From: RGIG7111 sp036839975
GTDB taxonomy: Bacteria; Bacillota; Clostridia; Peptostreptococcales; Anaerovoracaceae
Length of the DNA stretch: 64,000 nucleotides
Direction: 5' to 3'
Assembly (NCBI GenBank): GCA_036839975.1
Contig: DAISVU010000007.1
Coordinates: forward strand, 19,027-83,026
The notes under the pieces are model-generated. The model made no database searches. It worked only from the letters and a program-made list of their open reading frames with translations, and was not told the origin of the DNA. Below, piece by piece: positions 18,299 to 27,426 of this stretch (its first letter is position 1; the number at the start of each line of letters is the position of its first letter). The position numbers were made by a program, and so were the translations under genes.

Positions 18299-18709
18299 AT
18301 GCATAAGTACATACATAATGTGAAATATTATGAGACAGACAGAATGGGGATCACACATCATTCGAATTATGTCAGATGGATGGAGGAAGCTCGCATGGAC
18401 TTGTTTTCGAAACTGGGCTGGGGATATGAAAAACTCGAGGGGGAGGGGATAATATCACCGGTGATCTCCATAGAGTGCAAATACATGCAGACGACTACAT
18501 TTCCTGATGAAGTGGAGATAAGAGTGACTGTTGAAAAGTTTAACGGTGTGCGTATGGAGGCGAGATATGATATGTATCGTCTATCGGACGGAGAACGCGT
18601 AAATTCGGCGCAGTCGTCACACTGTTTTGTTGATGCTGACGGAAAAATAGTAAATATGAAAAAGAAGTACCCGGAGTTGTTTAAAAAACTCAATAATGCG
18701 GCAGAATGA
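18299..18709 (+). CDS. Acyl-CoA thioesterase, YbgC/4HBT type
   Basis: 136 residues, a single hotdog domain. The motif YYETDRMGITHHSNYVRWME at residues 9-28 contains the catalytic Asp of the YbgC/4-hydroxybenzoyl-CoA thioesterase group. Substrate unknown; short or aromatic acyl-CoAs are typical. AAAGGAG lies 8 bases before the ATG. It is followed by a strong terminator. Confidence 0.87.
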   Translation: MHKYIHNVKYYETDRMGITHHSNYVRWMEEARMDLFSKLGWGYEKLEGEGIISPVISIECKYMQTTTFPDEVEIRVTVEKFNGVRMEARYDMYRLSDGERVNSAQSSHCFVDADGKIVNMKKKYPELFKKLNNAAE

Positions 18710-18768
18710 TATGAAGCTGCGAGCAGAGAAAAATGTCAACAGCAGGGTATCTTTGGAAAATTTAAATA

Positions 18769-18815
18769 AAAAGATCCCGATGCAGTGTGTACAACAGAAA
18801 GCACCGGGATCTTTT
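18769..18815. terminator. Bidirectional terminator between the thioesterase gene and tRNA-Arg
   Basis: AAAAGATCCCG (18769-18779) pairs perfectly with CGGGATCTTTT (18805-18815). It has T runs on both strands, so it can end the thioesterase transcript rightward and the tRNA transcript leftward. Confidence 0.85.
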
Positions 18816-18818
18816 ATT

Positions 18819-18894
18819 TGGCGAGGCACCTGGGACTCGAACCCAGAACCGACAGATTCGAAGTCTGGTACTCTATCCGTTGAGCTAGTGCCCC
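18819..18894 (-). tRNA. tRNA-Arg (anticodon TCG)
   Basis: The minus strand folds into a full cloverleaf. The acceptor GGGGCAC pairs with GTGCCTC (one G-U), the anticodon loop is CTTCGAA in a CCAGA/TCTG stem, and the T loop is TTCGAGT. CCA is encoded. The anticodon UCG reads arginine CGN codons. Confidence 0.95.
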
Positions 18895-18911
18895 ACATGT
18901 CAACGCAGATT

Positions 18912-18940
18912 ATTATAATGTGTATTCCCGGATAAGTCAA
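18912..18940 (-). promoter_or_regulatory. Promoter of tRNA-Arg
   Basis: On the minus strand: TTGACT, 17 bases, TATAAT, ending 17 bases before the tRNA 5' end. Confidence 0.8.
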
Positions 18941-19063
18941 AGGAAAAACGCTGTAAATGCAATTTATCGTTTGGATGCCGCAGGATCAGTTCTTTCCGCA
19001 GTGTTGATCGGTCATGCGGCCATCGCAATATACTCTTGATAAAAGCATGTGCAGATGTTATAT

Positions 19064-19092
19064 TTGAATTACAGAAAACTGCTACTGATAAC
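19064..19092 (+). promoter_or_regulatory. Putative dlt operon promoter
   Basis: TTGAAT, 17 bases, GATAAC. The start point would be about 10 bases before the chosen dltA ATG, which lacks a ribosome binding site, so the message may be nearly leaderless. Moderate match only. Confidence 0.4.
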
Positions 19093-19110
19093 AGATATTT
19101 ATTTAATAGC

Positions 19111-20760
19111 ATGAATATATTAGCAAAAATAAGGGAGTCAGTTGAGAATTGTCCGGAAAGAGCAGCATTCATATCAAGATACGGCAAAGTTTCATATAAA
19201 GAACTCTGGACTTCATCAGATAAGCTTGCTGCTTGGCTTGAAAGTATAAAAAAAGACGATAAAAGACCTATAGTGGTATACGGGCATAAGAACCCGTATA
19301 TGCTGGTCTGTTTTCTTGCGTGTGTTAAGTCGGGCAGAGCATACTGTCCTGTAGATATCTCTGTATCCGAGGAACGCATCAAAAGCATAATAGAAAAGAT
19401 AGGAAATGATATAGTACTTGCGACTGAAATGCCGGATATCAGGGCTGAATCAGCAGCAACTGCGGAAGCAGCCCGGGAGAAAGAAGACTGCGCCGGACCG
19501 AGGATAACCGGGATTGAAAAAATAAAAGAGATAATTGAGTCGGACAGTGTGCATGACATATTTGAAAATACAGAAACGGGCGGATATGTGAGTGAGCCGC
19601 ACCGGGTATCTCCGAACGATATATTCTACATAATATTTACATCGGGAAGCACCGGTATGCCGAAGGGTGTTGAGATAACCGATGGAAATCTGAGCCGTTT
19701 TACTGATTGGTCCGAAAAACTTGTCTGTAGGAAAAAGGATGGTACATGCTTTCTCAACCAGGCGCCGTTTTCATTTGATCTTTCAGTCATGGATATTTAC
19801 ACGGCGCTTGCAACAGGTGCACGAATAGTAAGCGTTGATAAAGAACTTCAAGGCGATGTGCGCAGAATGATCAGTTTTATAGCGGATAACCATGTTGATC
19901 ATTGGGTCTCCACTCCATCATTTGCTGACCTATGTCTCAGCGACAGGGATTTCGACCGGAGGCATCTTAAGGATTTGACAACATTTTTGTTCTGCGGCGA
20001 AAAGCTTACTCTCAAGACGGCAAGGGAAATCAAGAGAAGATTTCCGGAAGCCAGAATAGTGAATACTTACGGACCGACAGAAACTACTGTTGCTGTGACT
20101 TCTGTAGAAGTTACGGATGATATGCTTAAAGCTGATGATGATCTTCCGGTGGGGTATGTGAAACCCGGAACGCATATAAAAATATTAGATGCGGACGGCA
20201 TGGAGCTCGGAACTTATGAAAAAGGGGAGATACTTATAATTGGAGATACTGTAAGCCCGGGGTATTTTAAGGATCCCGAAAAGACGAACAGGGCATTTTG
20301 CGAGGTCATGATATCAGAGTCCGGTGTAGCCGTACGGCAGACTGGTCAGCCGAAAACAAAACGGGTGTTAGAAAAGAAGACGGCAGCATATAAAACGGGC
20401 GACATAGGATATATAGATGAAAAAGGCATGTTATATATATGCGGAAGGACAGATTTGCAGATAAAACTGCACGGATACAGGATTGAGCTTGAAGATATCG
20501 AAAGAAACATCGTATGCATAGACGGAGTAACGGCTGCGGCTGTGCTGCCGAGGAAGCAGGATGACAGAATAAGATACCTGACTGCCTTTGTGGTGGCGCC
20601 CGAACGAGAGGGAAACTTTACGGACCGCAAATGGCTGCGAATCGAAATCAGAAAGAAGCTGCCCGATTACATGGTGCCTAAGAAGATCGTATTTATAGAC
20701 AGTATGCCTCTTACCGGCAATGGAAAAACTGACAGAAAAAAATTGGAAGAGAGGCTTTAG
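19111..20760 (+). CDS. dltA: D-alanine--[D-alanyl carrier protein] ligase DltA
   Basis: Adenylates D-alanine and loads it on DltC. About 549 residues, somewhat longer than the usual 500-510. Adenylation-domain motifs: FTSGSTGMPKGVEIT (A3), AYCPVDIS near the start, NTYGPTETTVAV (A5), YKTGDIGYIDEKG (A7), and the C-terminal lysine in PLTGNGKTDRKKL (A10). The ATG at 19111 (MNILAKIRESVENCPERAA) fits family N-termini. An in-frame TTG at 19036 would add 25 unconserved residues. Extra length lies near residues 115-165 and 400. First gene of the dlt operon. Confidence 0.93.
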   Translation: MNILAKIRESVENCPERAAFISRYGKVSYKELWTSSDKLAAWLESIKKDDKRPIVVYGHKNPYMLVCFLACVKSGRAYCPVDISVSEERIKSIIEKIGNDIVLATEMPDIRAESAATAEAAREKEDCAGPRITGIEKIKEIIESDSVHDIFENTETGGYVSEPHRVSPNDIFYIIFTSGSTGMPKGVEITDGNLSRFTDWSEKLVCRKKDGTCFLNQAPFSFDLSVMDIYTALATGARIVSVDKELQGDVRRMISFIADNHVDHWVSTPSFADLCLSDRDFDRRHLKDLTTFLFCGEKLTLKTAREIKRRFPEARIVNTYGPTETTVAVTSVEVTDDMLKADDDLPVGYVKPGTHIKILDADGMELGTYEKGEILIIGDTVSPGYFKDPEKTNRAFCEVMISESGVAVRQTGQPKTKRVLEKKTAAYKTGDIGYIDEKGMLYICGRTDLQIKLHGYRIELEDIERNIVCIDGVTAAAVLPRKQDDRIRYLTAFVVAPEREGNFTDRKWLRIEIRKKLPDYMVPKKIVFIDSMPLTGNGKTDRKKLEERL

Positions 20761-21930
20761 ATGGGACTTTTCAGCGAGACCAATTTTTTTATATGCCTTG
20801 CTGTAACTGTGATAGGTGCGATCATACTGGGTCTTAAGGGGAAAAACATCAAGTATTACGGCTTTGCCGTATCAGGCTTTTTCGTATTTATGGCAATGCT
20901 TGAAAAGCCTGCTGCGCTTGCATACCTTGCCGGATTCTGCATATATGATTTCGCTCTGATAAGGATATATCTTGAAGTTCACAGAAGAAAGGGAAAACAT
21001 GAGCTGACATACTGGTTGTTTATCACGCTTTCGATAGCACCTCTTGCGGTAAGCAAAATACTAGGGACGACAGGTAATCCTCATCATATACTTGCTTTTC
21101 TCGGCATATCATATATGACATTCAAAGGCACACAGATAATCATTGAGATATACGACGAGCTTATTACACGAGTAAAAGCCTTTGATTTTTTTTACCTGAT
21201 GTTATTTTTCCCTGCGATAACATCCGGCCCTATAGACCGGAGCAGAAGGTTCAGCGAAGATCTTGAACGCATGATACCGAAAAGCGAATATGCGGATATG
21301 GCAGGCACCGGACTTTTCAGGATATGCCTCGGACTTTTTTATAAGGTGGTCATAGCTGCGCTGTTTTATCAGGCGATGACGGTATGTATGCAGCAGAATA
21401 CTCTTTATGGTGAGATAGGGTACATGTACACGTATGGGTTTTATTTGTTTTTTGATTTTGCAGGATACAGCCACATGGCGATAGGAGCGGGATATATATT
21501 CGGCATAAAGGTGCCGGAAAACTTCGACAGGCCGTTCATAAGCAAAGATATAAAAGAATTTTGGAACCGCTGGCATATGACTCTTTCCATGTGGTTCAGA
21601 GATTTTATCTTTTCGCGCATGATGATGAGGATCTTGAAGAAGAAGGTGTTCAAAAACAGGCTGACCGGTTCGTCAATCGCATTTGTGGTAAACATGAGCA
21701 TAATGGGAGCATGGCATGGCCTGACATCATATTATCTTATGTACGGCTTATATCACGGGCTGCTGCTCGCATTCACTGACGTATATCAGAGAAAATCCAA
21801 GATATATAAAAAACACAGGAAAGAAAAAGGATTCAAGCTGCTTGAGTGGTTTGTGACGTTCAACCTGGTAATGTTCGGATTTTATTTATTCTCAGGCAGG
21901 CTTACGCACATTCTGATGATACCGTTTTAA
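20761..21930 (+). CDS. dltB: D-alanyl transfer MBOAT protein DltB
   Basis: 389 residues, polytopic membrane O-acyltransferase. It contains FPAITSGPIDRSRRF, then KDIKEFWNRWHMTLSMWFRD and the MBOAT catalytic histidine in MGAWHGLTSYY. DltB receives D-alanine from DltC and, with DltX/DltD, moves it to teichoic acid outside the membrane. The ATG directly follows the dltA stop. Confidence 0.95.
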   Translation: MGLFSETNFFICLAVTVIGAIILGLKGKNIKYYGFAVSGFFVFMAMLEKPAALAYLAGFCIYDFALIRIYLEVHRRKGKHELTYWLFITLSIAPLAVSKILGTTGNPHHILAFLGISYMTFKGTQIIIEIYDELITRVKAFDFFYLMLFFPAITSGPIDRSRRFSEDLERMIPKSEYADMAGTGLFRICLGLFYKVVIAALFYQAMTVCMQQNTLYGEIGYMYTYGFYLFFDFAGYSHMAIGAGYIFGIKVPENFDRPFISKDIKEFWNRWHMTLSMWFRDFIFSRMMMRILKKKVFKNRLTGSSIAFVVNMSIMGAWHGLTSYYLMYGLYHGLLLAFTDVYQRKSKIYKKHRKEKGFKLLEWFVTFNLVMFGFYLFSGRLTHILMIPF

Positions 21931-22055
21931 CAGCAGGCTTTTCTTTAAAGCGTTTTAAGTGGCCGGCTGATATGTGCGGTACAGCGGCTAAAACACTTGG
22001 AGGGTAATGCCTGTGATATGCATATGTAAATGACCTTGGAAAGGAAGTAATGATA

Positions 22056-22289
22056 ATGGAAGAGAAAATACTGGATATTCTCGAAGATATTTGCGGAGAT
22101 GATATAATGAGGGAAGACAGAGACATTGATCTTCTGGAAGAGGATATGATGGACTCTATAGATTATACGGAACTGCTGATCGCGATCGAGGAGCAGCTGG
22201 GAATAATTATTGCACCATCTGAAGTGAAAAGAGAAGATATGAATACGCCAAACAAAATAATAGCTGCAGTACTGGCTAAAGTAAAATAA
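22056..22289 (+). CDS. dltC: D-alanyl carrier protein DltC
   Basis: 77 residues, small acidic carrier. The phosphopantetheine attachment serine is in MMDSIDYTELL, and the C-terminal NTPNKIIAAV is the DltC hallmark. The ATG at 22056 is chosen over 22050 because AAGGAAG (22041-22047) is then 8 bases away. A 125-base gap separates it from dltB and holds nothing recognisable. Confidence 0.93.
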   Translation: MEEKILDILEDICGDDIMREDRDIDLLEEDMMDSIDYTELLIAIEEQLGIIIAPSEVKREDMNTPNKIIAAVLAKVK

Positions 22290-22391
22290 TCATATGCAAA
22301 GAACAATAGAACGATGAGACGGAACAGGACTTATGGCTGTAAAACCTCAGCATAGAGTCTTAAGATGAGATTAGATGAATCGGAGGACAAG

Positions 22392-23567
22392 ATGAAGAAG
22401 ATCGCGGCGTTTTTGACAGCATTTGTTTTATTCGTGATAACTGTGACGGTGATTCATTTCAGCCTGAGAGGTCATATTGGGATGGACAGACCGGAGTTTG
22501 GAACATGGTACAGTCATTACAAGGATATCGCCGGTGATGTGGTGGCGCAGGAAATGGGTGAGGATACACTCACCGTATTTGGATCTTCTGAATTCAGGCA
22601 CGGGCGCGAAACGGCCTGGCATCCGGCAAATTTTTTTAAGGACAGGGATGTCCCCCTCATGCTTATTGGCGGACCTTACAACCAGTGTCTAAATCATTCT
22701 CTGTCGCTCGGGGCAATAGAAAGGAATATGCAGACCCGAAAAGCAGTTCTGCTTATTTCTCCCACCTGGTTTTATAAAAGAGGTGTGTCAGAAAATCATT
22801 ACTCCTTAAGGTTTTCAGAGAATAATTACATGGCGTTTATAAGCAACAGAAAAATACGGCGATCTGTCAGGAAGTATGTTGCAAAACGGAGCGAAAAACT
22901 TCTCGGAAGCGATCCTGCCATGCAGAGCAATATCAAAATATATGATAAATTGTTCATTTCAGGTAAAGATAATCTGTTCACACGGCTTTTTTTCAATATC
23001 AAAAGGGCATATGTATCTGATAAAGATAAGATTGCACTGAAGGTTGCGATGAATTTTATTTCAAAAAAGGAAAAGAGCGGGGTTCGCTTTGCCGGCGTGC
23101 GCGGTTGCAGTGGCGGCATAGATTGGGAAGAGGTCATTAATTGTGCGCGTAAAAGCAGCAGATATGATGCCGACAATAAGTACTGGATCAGAAACGACGT
23201 CTGGAAGAGAGATTTCAAGGCAGGAGAAAAGAAAGCGAAAGACAGGCACAGAAAGGTGACCTTCAAAAAATCTCCGGAATACGGAGACCTGAGGTGTTTT
23301 CTTGATGTATGCCGGGATTGTGATATAAAGCCCATGATAATTGTGATGCCGTTGAACGGCCGCTGGTATGATTATACGGGCATGAATAAAAAAACGAGAA
23401 AATATTTGTACAGCAGGATAAAGGCTGTAGGAAAAGAGTACGGTGCTGAAGTCGCTGACCTTTCAAAATATGAATACGACAAATATGTGATGCGCGATGC
23501 AGTACATCCGTGGTCGGAAGGATGGGCGCATATCGATGAAGCGATTTATAAATTTTATAAAAAGTAA
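22392..23567 (+). CDS. dltD: D-alanine transfer protein DltD
   Basis: About 391 residues from the ATG at 22392 (GGAGG upstream). One N-terminal membrane helix (residues 4-25), then an extracellular SGNH-like esterase domain. The nucleophile serine is in TVFGSSEFRHG (about residue 65) and the Asp/His pair in RDAVHPWSEGW near the end. DltD completes D-alanine transfer to teichoic acid. Its 3' end overlaps the dltX-like frame by 32 bases. Confidence 0.92.
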   Translation: MKKIAAFLTAFVLFVITVTVIHFSLRGHIGMDRPEFGTWYSHYKDIAGDVVAQEMGEDTLTVFGSSEFRHGRETAWHPANFFKDRDVPLMLIGGPYNQCLNHSLSLGAIERNMQTRKAVLLISPTWFYKRGVSENHYSLRFSENNYMAFISNRKIRRSVRKYVAKRSEKLLGSDPAMQSNIKIYDKLFISGKDNLFTRLFFNIKRAYVSDKDKIALKVAMNFISKKEKSGVRFAGVRGCSGGIDWEEVINCARKSSRYDADNKYWIRNDVWKRDFKAGEKKAKDRHRKVTFKKSPEYGDLRCFLDVCRDCDIKPMIIVMPLNGRWYDYTGMNKKTRKYLYSRIKAVGKEYGAEVADLSKYEYDKYVMRDAVHPWSEGWAHIDEAIYKFYKK

Positions 23568-23688
23568 ATTGACAAAAGAATATGTTATATTCACATTTAT
23601 CTTCTTCGGACTTATTATGGGAGTATATCTTTATCTGATATTTGCGGGGGTCATGACATCTCCGCAGTTTACATACGCGGAATTTTAG
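23536..23688 (+). CDS. dltX: DltX-like small membrane protein
   Basis: 50 residues: a basic N-terminus (MKRFINFIKSKLTK), one membrane helix (about residues 17-38) and the C-terminus FTYAEF. DltX proteins are about 50 residues, have one helix and end in a conserved F-x-Y-x-x-F-like motif that takes part in D-alanine transfer with DltB. Here the gene overlaps the end of dltD, whereas in most Bacilli dltX precedes dltA. The ribosome binding site is weak, so translation may be coupled to dltD. Identification rests on size, topology, C-terminus and location. Confidence 0.75.
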   Translation: MKRFINFIKSKLTKEYVIFTFIFFGLIMGVYLYLIFAGVMTSPQFTYAEF

Positions 23689-23694
23689 GCGGTG

Positions 23695-23730
23695 AGACCG
23701 GCTCCTTAAAGTATGGACAGCGGTCTTATT
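23695..23730 (+). terminator. Probable terminator of the dlt operon
   Basis: AGACCG (23695-23700) pairs with CGGTCT (23721-23726), followed by TATTATAA. The loop is long (20 bases), so only moderately convincing. Confidence 0.4.
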
Positions 23731-23753
23731 ATAAACAGAGGCGGCAATAAGAC

Positions 23754-24768
23754 ATGAATGTAAAGGATTTTAAAAACGAAGCTAAAAAAACAGAAATATA
23801 TAATAGATTTCAGACGCGACCTTCATATGCGCCCCGAACTTTCAGGTGAAGAGGTGAGAACCAGCAGGAGGATAGCTGAAGAGCTCGGTGCGCGCGGAAG
23901 ACCTTTTGTAAGAGAGGGCAAAGGTAATATCGTCGGAAAAATAACGGGGACACGTACATGTGACATATATCAGAATCATTCTGACAATGCTGCAGGCGCA
24001 TGCGGGATAAGCGTATCAGGCATAGGAAATAAAACTATAGCGATCCGCGGTGACTTCGACGCCCTTCCGGTAAAGGAGGAGACAGGTCTTTCGTTCGCGT
24101 CTTTAAATGACGGCGTCATGCCTGCTTGCAGGCATGACGCGCATGCAGCAGGGGTGCTTGATGCCGTAAAGATGCTCAAAGAACACGAAGTCGATTTTGC
24201 TGGCACTGTTTACGTATGTTTCCAGATGGGAGAAGAGATAGTCGAAGGAGCAGAGGAGATTATAGAGTATCTTGAAAGCGAAGGCATCGTCGACAGGATG
24301 GTGGCATACATGTCGTCGGGATGATCCGTGCGGAGTCTATACTGTTCATGCAGGTCCGTTCTGGCCCGGCAAGATAGCATGGACCATAAAGGTCAAAGGA
24401 AAAGGAGGGCATGGCTTTACCCCGTGGAAATGCGTCGTAAATTGCTAACGCTATTTCGGATGCCGAAGCGATCTGCGGGGAACTTGATCTTAAAGTCAAG
24501 GCAAAAAAGTAGGTATGCCCGCATCGGATAATTTCGGTACGATGCTTGCGCTTTTCCCCGGAGTTTACGTCTTAGCGGATGCGCGCGAAAGGACGGCAAG
24601 CCGGTTTCTAACCACAATCCACACTTTGATGTCGACGAAGATTCTGTGATTGCAAATGCGGCATTCTATCTACAGTACTTTTAGCGAATATGTTTAGTCG
24701 ACGAAGATTCTGTGATTGCAAATGCGGCATTCCTCGCGGCTTATGCATATAAGTTTTTAAGTGAATAA
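23754..24768 (+). pseudogene. M20-family amidohydrolase/peptidase, decayed
   Basis: Fragments in several frames spell an M20 amidohydrolase: FRRDLHMRPELSGEE, IAIRGDFDALPVKEETGL, CRHDAHAAGV (the family has CGHDAHT, so a near-catalytic Gly is lost), VDFAGTVYVCFQMGEE, then after a stop at 24324 KVKGKGGHGFTP, and a C-terminal SVIANAAFLAAYAYKFLSE. Frame breaks lie at an A7 run (23784-23790), near 24320 and near 24440. A 36-base duplication disrupts the 3' part. Living members deacylate amino acids or indole conjugates with a metal pair. This copy is clearly inactive. Confidence 0.85.
24631..24732 (+). repeat. 36-base direct repeat inside the M20 pseudogene
   Basis: The 36 bases at 24631-24666 recur exactly at 24697-24732, separated by 30 unrelated bases. 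Both encode VDEDSVIANAAF. A local duplication that is part of the gene's decay; no terminal inverted repeats or target-site signs of a mobile element. Confidence 0.9.
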
Positions 24769-24792
24769 AGATAGATGTGTTCAAGGAGCTGT

Positions 24793-25002
24793 CTATTTTA
24801 TTCCTTTTATCTTGTAACCGGCGTCTGTGACAGCCTGTGCAAGCGTTTCGTCCGTAACATCGGAGGTAAGGGTTACGGATGCGGTCCCTGCTTTGAGATC
24901 TGCATCGGAGCTTTTCACACCGTCCACCGAGGCCAGCGCTTTTTCAACAGCGGCTTTACAGTGTTCACACATCATTCCTTCTACTTCTAAAATCTTTTTC
25001 AT
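24793..25002 (-). CDS. copZ: CopZ-like copper chaperone from an internal start in copA
   Basis: An ATG in the copA frame at 25002 has a perfect AAGGAGG ribosome binding site (complement of 25011-25017) 8 bases upstream, encoded by the Asp-Lys-Glu-Asp codons of the copA linker. Initiation here gives a 69-residue free HMA domain starting MKKILEVEGMMCEHC, the size of CopZ, which carries Cu(I) in the cytoplasm. The site may be a relic of formerly separate genes or an active second start. Inference from sequence. Confidence 0.6.
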   Translation of the reverse strand: MKKILEVEGMMCEHCKAAVEKALASVDGVKSSDADLKAGTASVTLTSDVTDETLAQAVTDAGYKIKGIK

Positions 25003-27426
25003 CGTTGTATCCTCCTTATCATTTTCTTTTAAAGGTATATTTGAAGCAGCATTATCGGCAGGTACGGCAGGCTTGTGGAAATATCCCGCTGTAACTGCAT
25101 CTAACCTGTTTGTATCTATCTTATGTCTGACGGGTTTATCTTTTGACGTATTGCTCATATCGTAAAAATTAAGTCTGAGTGCATTTGTTACAACGCAAAA
25201 GCTGGACAGGCTCATGGCGGCTGCCGCGAAGACAGGGTTAAGCTGTATCCCGAATACCGGGATCAAAACACCCGCTGCCACAGGGATGCCAATGCAGTTG
25301 TAAAAGAATGCCCAAAAGAGATTCTGTTTGATATTTCTGAGCACTTGTCGTGACATTCGTATGGCTGCGGCAACATCTGATACGCACGAGCGCATCAATA
25401 CTATGTCTGCCGCATCGAGAGCGATGTCTGAACCTGCGCCTATCGCTATACCGGAATCTGCATTTGTCAGCGCAGGAGCATCATTTATGCCGTCTCCGAC
25501 CATAGCCGTTTTGCCTATATCGGATAGATCTTTGATAACAGAAGCTTTGTCCTGCGGCAGCACGTCTGATATGATGCGGTCTATAGCTATCCTGCGGCCT
25601 ATTGCGGACGCGGTGCGGCTGTTGTCTCCTGTAAGCATAACGGTCTCAAGTCCGAGTCTTTTGAGCTCTGCTATTGCTTCAGCACTGTCGCTTCTTACAA
25701 CATCCGCGACGGCGATGATGCCTACGAGGATACCGTCTATAGCGAAGTAAAGCGGCGTTTTGCCTTCATTTGCGAATTTGTCAGCTGAATCAATGAACGT
25801 GAAAAGCTCATCGGGAACAAGCCCTATCTCCTGCATGGTCACCAGGTTTCCGCCGGTCACTTCATGACCGTTGAGAACAGCCTTTACACCGTGTCCCGGC
25901 ATAGCTTCAAAATTATAAGCTTCGTGCAGGCGGCATCCTTCTTCTTCGGCTTTTTCAGTTACTGCCTTTGCAAGAGGATGCTCGCTCATCTGTTCGAGAG
26001 ATGCGGCGATTACAAGCAGCTGATTTTTGCTTATGGACTGTGCTGTGTATATGTCTGTTACCCTGGGTGTACCGGCTGTGACGGTGCCGGTCTTATCAAG
26101 TACTACGATATCAGTTTTGCCTGCGGCCTCGAGTGAAGAGGCAGTCTTGAAAAGCACGCCGGATTTTGCGGTGCGCCCCGATCCCGCCATGACTGCAACG
26201 GGGGTTGCAAGCCCGAGTGCGCAGGGACAGCTTATGACAAGTACACTGACTGCTCTGGCAAGAGAATATCCCGCATCTTTTGCAGCGATCATCCATGTGA
26301 TAAAAGTTATAAGGGCTATAAATATAACGGCAGGCACGAATATTCCGGAAACTTTGTCGGCTGTCTTTGCTATTGGCGCTTTGGTCGCCGCCGCATTTTC
26401 GACCATCTCTATTATCCGGTTTATCGTAGTGTCGGTGCCCACCTTTATTGCTTTGCATGTAATGTGACCGTTCTGGTTTATCGTAGCTGCGTTTACATTG
26501 TCACCGACAGTTTTGTCTACAGGTATACTTTCACCGGTGAGGGCGGATTCATCTATCGCACTTTCACCTGATGTAATGATACCGTCGACCGGAATGCTTT
26601 CGCCCGGCTTTACTGCAAAGAGATCTCCGACATTCACGTGCTCTACCGGGACGCTTATTGCGGTCCCGTCTCGTATTACTGTCGCCGTCTTTGGCGAAAG
26701 ATCCAGAAGGCTTTTGATAGCTGTGGTAGTGCGCCCCCTGCTCAATGCTTCAAGGAGTTTACCTACTGTTATGAGAGTAAGTATCATAGCTGTGGATTCA
26801 AAGTACATGTCACCCATATAGGAAGCCGCGCTTGTCATGTCACTTGCCCTTACTGCCCTGCTCATCCTGATAATAACAGCCAAACTGTATAAAAATGAGG
26901 CGCCTGCACCGAGCGCGACCAGCGTGTCCATGTTGGGCGCGCCGTGAAACAGGCTTTTAAAGCCGTTTGTGAAAAATTTACGGTTTATTACCATTATTGC
27001 AGATGTGAATAAGAGTTCAAAGGAGCCTATAGCCATATATCCGCTTAAAAACTTCGGGAGAGGGAATCCCCACATCATATGCCCCATGGAGACATATATT
27101 AAAGGTATTAAAAGACATATGGAAACGCTGAGTCTTCTTGCGAGTTTCAGTGATTCAGTATCTTTGAGCATATTTACTCTGTCGTTTATGTCAGAATCAC
27201 TCTTTCCTGCAGGCTCAGCACCATATCCTGCAGTTTTTACGGCATCGCATACCATATCGTCGGTCAGAGAGGTATCTGCATCTACAAGCATAGAGTTTGT
27301 GAGAAGCGATACGGATACGTTTTGCACGCCGGGGAGTTCAGATACCGCTTTTTCAACGTGTGCACTGCAAGCGGCGCAGGACATCCCTGTTATACTGAAT
27401 TTTTTGTTAGTAGTTTTTTCTGTCAT
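24793..27426 (-). CDS. copA: Cu(I)-exporting P1B-type ATPase with C-terminal CopZ domain
   Basis: 877 residues. An N-terminal metal-binding domain has GMSCAAC (residues 14-20). Eight membrane helices follow, with the metal motif CPC in ISCPCALGLATP, the phosphorylation site DKTGTVT, the ATP-binding region GHGVKA, hinge GDGINDAPAL, and Cu(I)-specific Tyr-Asn (FYNCIG) and MSLSS residues in the last helices. Residues 809-877 form a second complete CopZ-like domain with GMMCEHC, fused after a flexible linker; most CopA proteins lack it. Exports Cu(I) across the cytoplasmic membrane. No CopY or CsoR gene is adjacent. Confidence 0.94.
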   Translation of the reverse strand: MTEKTTNKKFSITGMSCAACSAHVEKAVSELPGVQNVSVSLLTNSMLVDADTSLTDDMVCDAVKTAGYGAEPAGKSDSDINDRVNMLKDTESLKLARRLSVSICLLIPLIYVSMGHMMWGFPLPKFLSGYMAIGSFELLFTSAIMVINRKFFTNGFKSLFHGAPNMDTLVALGAGASFLYSLAVIIRMSRAVRASDMTSAASYMGDMYFESTAMILTLITVGKLLEALSRGRTTTAIKSLLDLSPKTATVIRDGTAISVPVEHVNVGDLFAVKPGESIPVDGIITSGESAIDESALTGESIPVDKTVGDNVNAATINQNGHITCKAIKVGTDTTINRIIEMVENAAATKAPIAKTADKVSGIFVPAVIFIALITFITWMIAAKDAGYSLARAVSVLVISCPCALGLATPVAVMAGSGRTAKSGVLFKTASSLEAAGKTDIVVLDKTGTVTAGTPRVTDIYTAQSISKNQLLVIAASLEQMSEHPLAKAVTEKAEEEGCRLHEAYNFEAMPGHGVKAVLNGHEVTGGNLVTMQEIGLVPDELFTFIDSADKFANEGKTPLYFAIDGILVGIIAVADVVRSDSAEAIAELKRLGLETVMLTGDNSRTASAIGRRIAIDRIISDVLPQDKASVIKDLSDIGKTAMVGDGINDAPALTNADSGIAIGAGSDIALDAADIVLMRSCVSDVAAAIRMSRQVLRNIKQNLFWAFFYNCIGIPVAAGVLIPVFGIQLNPVFAAAAMSLSSFCVVTNALRLNFYDMSNTSKDKPVRHKIDTNRLDAVTAGYFHKPAVPADNAASNIPLKENDKEDTTMKKILEVEGMMCEHCKAAVEKALASVDGVKSSDADLKAGTASVTLTSDVTDETLAQAVTDAGYKIKGIK

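Noticed and set aside
18696..18935. Plus-strand frame with GTWDSNPEPTDSKSGTLSVE
   Set aside because: Antisense of tRNA-Arg plus its terminator; not a gene.
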